From a bacterium (GTDB lineage: Bacteria; UBP14; UBA6098; B30-G16), in NCBI GenBank assembly GCA_027064665.1, contig JAMOPH010000378.1, forward strand, positions 1 through 6,667: a DNA stretch of 6,667 nt, read 5' to 3'. Position 1 is the stretch's first letter. Every line of letters starts with the position of its first letter. The position numbers and the translations under genes are program-made. Shown piece after piece: positions 1 through 6,004 of this stretch. Under the pieces are notes generated by a model. The model was not told the DNA's origin, did not search any database, and saw only the letters and a list, made by a program, of their open reading frames with translations.

Positions 1-14
1 AAGTATAAATCCGA

Positions 15-1802
15 TTACTCTTCCGCCGGTCCGATGGCATCAAACGGGCAGACCTGCGCGCAGACCGTGCAGTGATTCCCCGCGCACAGAAGTTCGTCAA
101 TCACAGCCTTGCCGGTCTCGGGGTCCTTGGAAATCGCAGGGCATCCCACCTGAAGGCACAGCCCGCAGGCGGTGCACTTTTCGGGGTCAACCCGGAACGG
201 AGTAATGTCCAGTTTCTTCCAGTCCAGCAGGATACAGCGCCCCTGATTGATTATCACCGCGGGCTCATCGGTGGATGTCGCCTCGCGCAGGGCTTTCTCA
301 ATTTCCTTGAGGTCGTAAGCGTTGGTGCGGTAGATATGCTTGACTCCCAGTGCGGACGCAACCTCGGCGTAGTCAAGTTTGTGCGTTGGCTCGCCGGTGA
401 TTGTCACCCCTGTGCCGGGGTGAGGCTGATGACCGGTCATTGCGGTGGTGGAATTGTCCAGAATGCAGACCACCGCGTTGCCCTTGTTGTAAACGAGGTT
501 CGCCAGGCCGGTCATCCCGTTGTGGATAAAGGTGGAATCGCCGATGTATGCCAGGACTTTTTTGCCGAAATCCGGTCCCTGAGCGACGCCCAGCCCGTGC
601 GCCACCCCGATGGACGCCCCCATACACAGGCAGGTCTCCCCCTGCTTGAGAGGCGGAATCACTCCCAGCGTATAACAGCCGATGTCCGTGGTGGCGTGAA
701 GTTTGAGTTTTTTCGCCACATAGAAAATCCCCCTGTGAGGGCATCCCGGACAGAGCACCGGCGGCCTTGCGGGAAGTTCCCCAAGATTAACATTGGGCGT
801 GCGGGCTTTGGTGCCCAGAATCGCCTCGCGGATTATCCTCTGATTCAACTCAAGGCAAATCGGAATTTTGTTCTTGCCCACCGTGATTTTGTCGTCCAGA
901 CCGGCAATCGCCATTTCCTCCTCAAGGAACGGCTCGTTCTCCTCAATAACCCAGATTTCGTCAACCATATCGTAGAATTTCTTTGCCAACTTGTCGGGGA
1001 AGGGCCAGGGCATACCCAGTTTTAGGAATGTGGCATTGGGGAAAACCTCCTTGGCGTACTGATACGAAATTCCGCTGGTCAGGATGCCGATTTTTTTGCC
1101 GTTGCGGGTGTAGGTGCCCTCCTCAATGCGGTTGAGGGAGGATGTATTGGCGTATTCTTTGACCTGGGCGAGCCTCTCCTCCAATTTCTGGTGAAGCACC
1201 CTCGCGTGCGCCGGAATGACCACGCGCTTTTCAATATTGGGGATATAATCCTTGATGGGGACCTCTTTGCGTTCGCCAAGTTCCACCACGGATTTGGAGT
1301 GGGCGATACGGGTGGTAATTCTGAGGAGAACCGGCAGGTCAAATTTCTCGGAAAGTTCCATCGCCGCGCCGACGAAATCTTTGGCTTCCTGCGAGTCGGA
1401 TGGCTCCAGAAGAATCATCTTGGCGAATTTGGCATAGCGGCGGTTGTCCTGCTCGTTCTGGGATGAGTGCATACCGGGGTCGTCGGCGGAGACCAGCACA
1501 AACCCACCGTTGACGCCGGTTTCGGAGAGGGTGAACAGCGGGTCTGCGGCGACATTGACGCCCACATGCTTCATCGCAGCAAGAGCCCTCATCCCGCCAA
1601 AGCAGGCGCCGATAGTCACCTCAACCGCGACCTTCTCATTGGGCGCCCACTGGCACTTTATGACATCCTTGTAGTGCCTGGCAACATTTTCCAAAATTTC
1701 GGTTGACGGCGTTCCCGGGTAGGCGGCGGCAAAATGAACCCCGTATTCATACGCCCCGCGGGCTATAGCCTCATTGCCTGACAACAAAACTTTTTCACCC
1801 AT
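15..1802 (-). CDS. iorA: Indolepyruvate ferredoxin oxidoreductase, alpha subunit (IorA)
   Basis: This cytoplasmic TPP- and Fe-S-dependent enzyme, with IorB, oxidatively decarboxylates aryl-2-oxoacids such as indolepyruvate to aryl-acyl-CoA and reduces ferredoxin during amino-acid fermentation (family knowledge). Numbered from the ATG at 1802 (595 aa), it shows an N-terminal pyrimidine-binding domain with AAYPGTPSTE near 26-35 and a middle domain with IGILTSG (238-244) and VIEENEPF (285-292). The family hallmark CPGCPHRG is at 351-358. The TPP-binding domain has GDS at 421-423 and DN at 449-450. A C-terminal ferredoxin-like domain has cysteines 543, 546, 549, 554 and 573, 578, 581, 585. The length is typical of IorA. 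A TTG five codons upstream (1817) is in frame, but it overlaps the ribosome site GGAAGGGGGA, so the ATG is preferred. The gene starts 17 nt after the preceding stop, suggesting cotranscription. iorB is not visible; only 14 nt remain downstream. Confidence 0.95.
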   Translation of the reverse strand: MGEKVLLSGNEAIARGAYEYGVHFAAAYPGTPSTEILENVARHYKDVIKCQWAPNEKVAVEVTIGACFGGMRALAAMKHVGVNVAADPLFTLSETGVNGGFVLVSADDPGMHSSQNEQDNRRYAKFAKMILLEPSDSQEAKDFVGAAMELSEKFDLPVLLRITTRIAHSKSVVELGERKEVPIKDYIPNIEKRVVIPAHARVLHQKLEERLAQVKEYANTSSLNRIEEGTYTRNGKKIGILTSGISYQYAKEVFPNATFLKLGMPWPFPDKLAKKFYDMVDEIWVIEENEPFLEEEMAIAGLDDKITVGKNKIPICLELNQRIIREAILGTKARTPNVNLGELPARPPVLCPGCPHRGIFYVAKKLKLHATTDIGCYTLGVIPPLKQGETCLCMGASIGVAHGLGVAQGPDFGKKVLAYIGDSTFIHNGMTGLANLVYNKGNAVVCILDNSTTAMTGHQPHPGTGVTITGEPTHKLDYAEVASALGVKHIYRTNAYDLKEIEKALREATSTDEPAVIINQGRCILLDWKKLDITPFRVDPEKCTACGLCLQVGCPAISKDPETGKAVIDELLCAGNHCTVCAQVCPFDAIGPAEE

Positions 1803-1819
1803 TTGTCCCCCTTCCAAGT
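1803..1819 (-). promoter_or_regulatory. Ribosome binding site that decides the iorA start
   Basis: The 17-nt gap after the upstream TAA reads, on the minus strand, a strong purine-rich site GGAAGGGGGA (1815-1806) followed by CAA and then ATG at 1802. The in-frame TTG at 1817 begins just before this site, so starting there would put the Shine-Dalgarno sequence inside the gene. The short distance also suggests translational coupling to the upstream gene. Confidence 0.75.
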
Positions 1820-4111
1820 TTATTTCACAAGAATCAAAGAAATTGTCCTTTCCACGCCGGACGATGTGCGCACCCTGGCGAAATACATCCCCGAGGGCAC
1901 ATTATCGGCGGACCACACGAACCTGCCGACACCACGGCTAACCTGTTTTTGAAGAACCACTTTCCCGGCGACATCGGTGATGGTAATCGTTCCGTCCCCG
2001 GGAATGCTGTATGCGATTCTGCATCGGGAGTTGAAGGGATTGGGAGTTGCAGAAATCAGGATATTTTCCGGCAGGACTTTGCCCTCAGCAATGCCGGCAT
2101 AACTGGAATCATCGGCTATACGAATGTCGTCAATATACCAGCCACGATTGGTGATGGCGTTGTCCGAGGCGAGTTCAAATTTAATCCAGATGGTCGGATT
2201 GCCGGAGACTTCATAGAGAGGTATGATGACCTCGTGCCAGAAATCGCCGGTCTCATCATCGCCGAAAGCGGGCTCGCCCGGCATATATGGGTTGTGGTCG
2301 CCGATAACGCCGTCGTAGCCGCCGACAGGAGTGACAATAGACCAGGTGGCACCGGAATCAACCGAGACCTTGACATTGCCGCCATCGGGGAAAGTGCCGA
2401 AAAATCCCGCCTCAAACTTATACCAGGTGTAGAACCGCAACAGGGGCCAGCGGACATCATACAGAGGCACTTGAAGAATCAAACTCCAATCGGCGTTGTT
2501 CTCGTAATTTCCGCCGAGGCAGGTGCCCCAGCAATTTTGGCCGGAATGGGCGCTGTCGGGTCCCACTGTCGGAATCCCCCATTCCCAGGCGCCCTCAGGC
2601 GGATCGGGAACCATACCGCCATCGCCTTCCTCAAAATCCTCGTTGTAAAGTTCCGGCGCCAGAAGAACGCTCAAAAATACCGTGTCAAACCGGTCAATTG
2701 AGAACGGTATTGAGTCCTGGGTGACAAAATGTTCCTTGCTCACGCGGAGATAGTGCTCGCCCACAACCACGGTATCAAACTGGAAATTGCCGGCAGTATC
2801 GGTTATTGTGGACAAGCCCAAATCAGGAATCTCTACCAAAGCCCCCGAATCGGGCTCATAATATGCCAAGTCCACATTTCCCTGAACCACTCCGTAGGCA
2901 TTGTGAAGACCGAAATCGTCCACATACCACCCCGGATCGGTGTTTGCGGCGTCGGAGACGAAGCGCAGGCGCATCATAATCTCCTGCCCGATGTAATCGC
3001 TAAGGTCAAAGGAGGTGTAAACCCATTCGCCGCTGGAGCCGGAGAAAGCGCTCTCGCCGGCGAGAGGTCCTGTGGTCATAGGTGTGGGATAACCATCCTC
3101 GGGCGGGATTATCGTCCAGGTTTCACCCTCATCGGTGGAAACCTCCACCACACCGCCGTCGTGACCTTCCTCGGTGCTATACCAGTGCCAGAAATCAACG
3201 ATGGGCCAGACGGCAGAGGTTAAATCAAGATGAGGTGTATAGAGGAACCAGTCAGCATTGTTCTCATAATCCCCATCAAGAATAGTGCCATAGCACCTTC
3301 CACCACTATGAGGCGGGAAAGCAGGTGACGAAGCAAGAACGGGACCTCTTTCCCATCCGCTACTACTATCGCCGAGGGAGAAGTCCCCGGTTTCGGTCTC
3401 AAAATTATCAAGATATGGCGGAGTAGCAACAGGTGTAGCCCTTATTCTGATTGCATAGTCATCCGGCACAAGCGTTCCCGAGCTCCAATTGCGGATGTCC
3501 ATCCCGATAGTTCCATCTTCATTTTCAATTCCGACTCTAATATCGTGGGAAACTGTTACCATTGAATCGTATTGGATGACGATGGTTTTGGTAGGGTAAT
3601 ATAAAATCGCCTCAAATGTCACAGGTGGATGGGAACTTGCGCCGGGAAATTCACTTATTAGATACCATTCTATTACTGTATAATTATCAAAATGCTGGTA
3701 GTAAATGGCTCCTGGGCTATCGCCGGGGTCCAAATCGCAGTTGAAGACCGCGATATTAGCATTGGGCGATCCCGGATCAGGAAACGAAGAATAAGTTGCA
3801 CTAATAGGGAAATAGGAAGCACTTTCGTCAAAAGATAAATATCCATTTGAGGTTATCGCCACTCTATCGTAGGGTATGCCGTAAAATTCAAATGGTTGTG
3901 GAAGGTCGAGCCAGTGGTAGCAGTCGTCGCAATGCAAATCAGAAATTTCTGTGCCGGTGGAGGTGATATCAATCCAGTCAAAAGTGGGACCGCCGGGCTC
4001 ATCGGAGTCTATCCATCTGTAGCCGAATTCATCGGGACCGCCGCTGTCGGCGAACAAAACAACAATCCCCCAGAAAACCCAGAGCAATACTACTAATCTA
4101 CTCCCTCTCAT
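1820..4111 (-). CDS. Secreted multidomain protein with T9SS type A sorting domain and two MAM-like modules
   Basis: This 763-residue protein is probably exported and then carried across the outer membrane by the type IX system. A signal peptide covers about 1-21 (Arg-rich start, hydrophobic core, FA-D cleavage region). Residues about 24-226 look like a beta-sandwich of the 'FYG…ITSNGYLSF' kind found in FCB surface proteins, with a CxxC at 61-64. Residues about 232-405 and 488-666 are two homologous modules resembling the MAM-like domain of immune-inhibitor-A proteins; both share YENNADW and GWY(V/I)DD. Between them, about 407-484, is a carboxypeptidase-regulatory-like domain. Residues about 685-763 form the T9SS tail (PNPFN, then G-MYFARV). 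No HExxH or other peptidase signature is visible, so I call it a structural, adhesive or binding protein; the ligand is unknown. The start has GGAGGG 6 nt upstream. Sampled GC rises from about 39% (N-terminal domain) to about 59% (second module). The function is inferred from architecture only. Confidence 0.88.
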   Translation of the reverse strand: MRGSRLVVLLWVFWGIVVLFADSGGPDEFGYRWIDSDEPGGPTFDWIDITSTGTEISDLHCDDCYHWLDLPQPFEFYGIPYDRVAITSNGYLSFDESASYFPISATYSSFPDPGSPNANIAVFNCDLDPGDSPGAIYYQHFDNYTVIEWYLISEFPGASSHPPVTFEAILYYPTKTIVIQYDSMVTVSHDIRVGIENEDGTIGMDIRNWSSGTLVPDDYAIRIRATPVATPPYLDNFETETGDFSLGDSSSGWERGPVLASSPAFPPHSGGRCYGTILDGDYENNADWFLYTPHLDLTSAVWPIVDFWHWYSTEEGHDGGVVEVSTDEGETWTIIPPEDGYPTPMTTGPLAGESAFSGSSGEWVYTSFDLSDYIGQEIMMRLRFVSDAANTDPGWYVDDFGLHNAYGVVQGNVDLAYYEPDSGALVEIPDLGLSTITDTAGNFQFDTVVVGEHYLRVSKEHFVTQDSIPFSIDRFDTVFLSVLLAPELYNEDFEEGDGGMVPDPPEGAWEWGIPTVGPDSAHSGQNCWGTCLGGNYENNADWSLILQVPLYDVRWPLLRFYTWYKFEAGFFGTFPDGGNVKVSVDSGATWSIVTPVGGYDGVIGDHNPYMPGEPAFGDDETGDFWHEVIIPLYEVSGNPTIWIKFELASDNAITNRGWYIDDIRIADDSSYAGIAEGKVLPENILISATPNPFNSRCRIAYSIPGDGTITITDVAGKVVLQKQVSRGVGRFVWSADNVPSGMYFARVRTSSGVERTISLILVK
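1823..2059 (-). other. T9SS type A C-terminal sorting domain
   Basis: Residues about 685-763 of the secreted protein carry the usual order of this domain: ATPNPFNS near its start, a hydrophobic strand (RIAYSIP), a 'TITDVAGKVV' strand, a W-x-x-x-NVPSGMYFARV turn and a terminal beta strand ending ILVK. In characterised T9SS organisms this tail directs export across the outer membrane and is then removed or lipid-linked. That this happens here is inferred. Confidence 0.88.
2114..2650 (-). repeat. MAM-like module, second copy (domain duplication)
   Basis: This encodes residues about 488-666. It pairs with the copy at 2897-3418. Shared landmarks in the same order are DFEEG/NFETE at the start, W-G/W-ERG, HSG, C-x-GT, YENNADW (536-542 here), WP-x-x-x-F-x-x-WY, V-VS-D-G-TW, and GWYIDDIRIA at the end. 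The two copies differ widely elsewhere, so the duplication is old or the modules were acquired separately. Confidence 0.75.
2897..3418 (-). repeat. MAM-like module, first copy (domain duplication)
   Basis: This encodes residues about 232-405. Landmarks are DNFETE, SGWERG, HSGGRCYGT, YENNADW (282-288), VSTDEGETWT, then GWYVDDFGLH. It is separated from the second copy by a carboxypeptidase-regulatory-like beta domain (about 407-484) with the characteristic 'TDTAGNFQFDTVVVGEH' region. Modules of this kind usually follow M6-type peptidases or other secreted enzymes, which are absent here. Confidence 0.75.
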
Positions 4112-4123
4112 CGTTAACCCTCC
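4112..4123 (-). promoter_or_regulatory. Ribosome binding site of the secreted-protein gene
   Basis: GGAGGG (4123-4118) lies 6 nt before the ATG at 4111, which is good Shine-Dalgarno spacing. It supports the annotated start, which also leaves a well-formed signal peptide at the N terminus. Confidence 0.75.
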
Positions 4124-4142
4124 GCATTATTTATATCGGTTT

Positions 4143-4171
4143 AAAATAATATTCTTTTCCGCTCTTTTCAA
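4143..4171 (-). promoter_or_regulatory. Possible promoter before the secreted-protein gene
   Basis: The 69-nt gap holds TTGAAA (4171-4166) and TATTTT (4148-4143) separated by 17 nt. These match the sigma-70 boxes TTGACA and TATAAT at 5 of 6 and 4 of 6 positions. An imperfect AT-rich palindrome of 16 nt (4158-4143, one mismatched pair) overlaps the spacer and the -10 box and could be an operator. FCB bacteria often use diverged promoter motifs and AT-rich DNA gives chance matches, so this is weak. It would let the secreted protein and iorA be transcribed separately from the two upstream genes. Confidence 0.3.
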
Positions 4172-4180
4172 GGAAATTTA

Positions 4181-5989
4181 TCACCAGGCGCCACCGCCAC
4201 CACCACCAAAACCTCCTCCGGAAAACCCTCCACCAGAAAAGGCACTTCCGCCACTGGAGGCTGTGCCACTTCCGGAGCCTCTCGGAGCGGAGGCAACCGA
4301 ATGGTTCATCGCCGACATAGCCGAACCCAGCCCGTAGGCGAAACCGGAAAAATCCATCCGCTCGGTTCCGCTATACCAGTCAGGGGGTTTGTCAAAGATG
4401 CCCTCAAATTTTTCCACCCATTCATCCGCACAGCGCAGAACCATAGCATAGGGCAGAATGCGGTCAAAAATCGTGGGATCCTCGCGGGCAAGGCGGGCTA
4501 TTCTATCCTTTTCGACACGACGGATGAACTCCTCAAGCCCCCTGGCATAGTTGACCATCACAGCGCCTTTTCTCGTCTTGCGGGGCATAAATCTGGAAAA
4601 TATAAAAAATAACAATCCTGATACCCCCATACTTATCGCAATCAACCACGACTGGAACATCATCCCCAAAAACACCGCCAATATGATAAAAACCATACCA
4701 GTTGCGACATATCCACTCCGCACTGTCTCAGGATTTTTGGGGAAATAGCCTCTTTTCACAAGGGATTTATATAAAATTGACCGCAGATCCGGCAGATATT
4801 TATAAAATTTTCTCTTCAAAGTGGAGACAAACACCAGTTTTTTGCCCTCAGGAACACCGAGACTTGCCGGAGTATATTTGAGATCATCGCCGGCGAGGAA
4901 AAGATCCTTGAGAAGTTCACGCTCAAACTCATTCAAATCAGTGGCATTTTCATAATCTTTAAGTAACACAAGGGCATAGTCTTTTTTCTTGAAAAGCAAG
5001 AATCTATCGGTGTTATGCTCCACAATTTTTAGATATCCCCGCACGGCGAGGTCAACGATACTGGCAGTAATATCCGATGGGTCGGCGCTTTCGTCCAGCA
5101 GGGTGCCAAGTTCAGCAGGATTCAGGCCCTCCGGGGGTTTGTATCTAACCATAATCGGTTGGTTGCGCAGTGGGTCCCTGCCCCTTTTATACCATTTTAT
5201 AAGAAGCGACACTCCAATTATTATCGGCAGAGAGAAAAATATTATCCACATTATTATCCGCCAGAAATTAGTGCGCACAAACCATAAAAACGCACGGGTT
5301 CTGGAAAGTCTAATCAACGGAGTGCCATCAGTGGCGAGTTTGGGCATAGAAACCGCAACAGATAATCCCTCCAACGACCCTAAAAATCCACTGAAAAAGT
5401 GAACAGTATGAGTATAATCATCCTTGGTATATTCACAATCCGACTCGGTGGAACCATACACACCGGTGAAACAGCGCATATCCACCCCGGACATATCCGT
5501 TCCATCGGGAAGACGAATCGTGGCGGATGCCCTCTGAATGGGAACCTCCCACTCGTGACCTGTGACCTCCCACCACAGTTCAAAATGGTCCTCAAACTCG
5601 TTTATGGCGCCATAGACCGAATATTTTATAATATATGTCTGCACACCGGTGACATACTTATCCGGGTCGCCTATTCTAATTTTCCAGTATATCCCGCGGC
5701 GAGATAACTTGTATTTCAAAGGATTGCCCTCACCGTCAGTAACGGAAAGCAGTTTGGTCTGAAGAGAATATCTATATTTCAAAATTGTTTTTTTAGCCGT
5801 GTATTTGGTTATAATTTCACGGTAAATTCCGTGGCGCATTTCATCCTCAAAGTCCACAGTAATCCGCTCTGTAACCGTAATCGTCCCATCACGGTGTATA
5901 ACTATATCATCGCTGAAGTCCTTGACATAATAACCCCATACAACCGAACCGACCAGAACGCACAAGACAAAAATTATCCTGTATTTCAT
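4181..5989 (-). CDS. DUF2207 family membrane protein with glycine-rich C terminus
   Basis: This 602-residue protein matches the DUF2207 (YciQ-like) family, whose biochemical role is unknown. A signal peptide or N-terminal anchor covers about 1-19. A non-cytoplasmic beta-rich domain follows at about 20-235, with the family-like VKDFSDDIVIHRDGTITVTE opening. A membrane helix lies at about 242-265, followed by the basic KWYKRGRDP. A region at about 278-322 has the family signature PPEGLNPAELGTLLDE, then DLAVRGYLKIVE. Two helices at about 427-445 and 447-466 are followed by RFMPRKTRKG. A conserved segment at about 484-525 holds GLEEFIRRVEKDR and LPYAMVLRCADEW. The tail 571-602 is almost all Gly/Ser and ends in Trp. 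Basic residues after helices 1 and 3 suggest the middle and C-terminal parts are cytoplasmic. The start follows GGAAGGGG, 15 nt after the PorV/PorQ-type stop, so the two genes are likely cotranscribed. No LemA gene, a frequent DUF2207 neighbour, is visible. Sampled GC (about 38%) is below iorA's. Confidence 0.9.
   Translation of the reverse strand: MKYRIIFVLCVLVGSVVWGYYVKDFSDDIVIHRDGTITVTERITVDFEDEMRHGIYREIITKYTAKKTILKYRYSLQTKLLSVTDGEGNPLKYKLSRRGIYWKIRIGDPDKYVTGVQTYIIKYSVYGAINEFEDHFELWWEVTGHEWEVPIQRASATIRLPDGTDMSGVDMRCFTGVYGSTESDCEYTKDDYTHTVHFFSGFLGSLEGLSVAVSMPKLATDGTPLIRLSRTRAFLWFVRTNFWRIIMWIIFFSLPIIIGVSLLIKWYKRGRDPLRNQPIMVRYKPPEGLNPAELGTLLDESADPSDITASIVDLAVRGYLKIVEHNTDRFLLFKKKDYALVLLKDYENATDLNEFERELLKDLFLAGDDLKYTPASLGVPEGKKLVFVSTLKRKFYKYLPDLRSILYKSLVKRGYFPKNPETVRSGYVATGMVFIILAVFLGMMFQSWLIAISMGVSGLLFFIFSRFMPRKTRKGAVMVNYARGLEEFIRRVEKDRIARLAREDPTIFDRILPYAMVLRCADEWVEKFEGIFDKPPDWYSGTERMDFSGFAYGLGSAMSAMNHSVASAPRGSGSGTASSGGSAFSGGGFSGGGFGGGGGGAW
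4184..4279 (-). repeat. Glycine-rich low-complexity tail of the DUF2207 protein
   Basis: Residues 571-602 consist mostly of Gly and Ser with repeated SGGGF units, then a Gly run and a terminal AW. Such tails are common at the C terminus of DUF2207 and TPM-domain proteins. At the DNA level this is a CCACC-type run on the plus strand, prone to slippage and to alignment artefacts. Confidence 0.85.
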
Positions 5990-6004
5990 ACCGCCCCTTC
6001 CAAA
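5990..6004 (-). promoter_or_regulatory. Ribosome binding site of the DUF2207 gene
   Basis: The whole 15-nt gap is TTTGGAAGGGGCGGT on the minus strand, giving GGAAGGGG 4 nt before the ATG at 5989. It shares the 10-mer TTGGAAGGGG with the leader of iorA. The short gap implies the gene is read from the PorV/PorQ-type transcript. Confidence 0.7.

Noticed and set aside
1..14. Possible start of iorB downstream of iorA
   Set aside because: Only 14 nt remain and they contain no start codon or ribosome site on the minus strand, so nothing can be called.
72..1025. Long plus-strand open frame (317 codons) opposite iorA
   Set aside because: It lies entirely antisense to a gene with clear family motifs. 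It reads as a low-complexity, Arg/Gly/His-rich product with no recognisable domain. It is an effect of the GC-rich third positions of iorA.
1949..2701. Plus-strand open frame (250 codons) opposite the secreted-protein gene
   Set aside because: It is antisense to the second MAM-like module and T9SS tail, with no domain and no convincing ribosome site. It is confined to the GC-rich part of the gene.
2729..3223. Plus-strand open frame (164 codons)
   Set aside because: It is a shadow of the first MAM-like module and regulatory-like domain on the other strand.
4112..4180. Possible rho-independent terminator after the DUF2207 gene
   Set aside because: No GC-rich stem followed by a T run is present on the minus strand; the only symmetry is AT-rich and imperfect.
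4184..4280. Tandem CCACC-like DNA as a possible CRISPR or regulatory repeat
   Set aside because: It is explained by the glycine-rich C terminus of the DUF2207 protein; there are no spacers and no regular unit.
4989..5402. Plus-strand open frame (137 codons) opposite the DUF2207 gene
   Set aside because: It is a shadow frame with no family resemblance, whereas the minus-strand frame has membrane helices and the DUF2207 signature.
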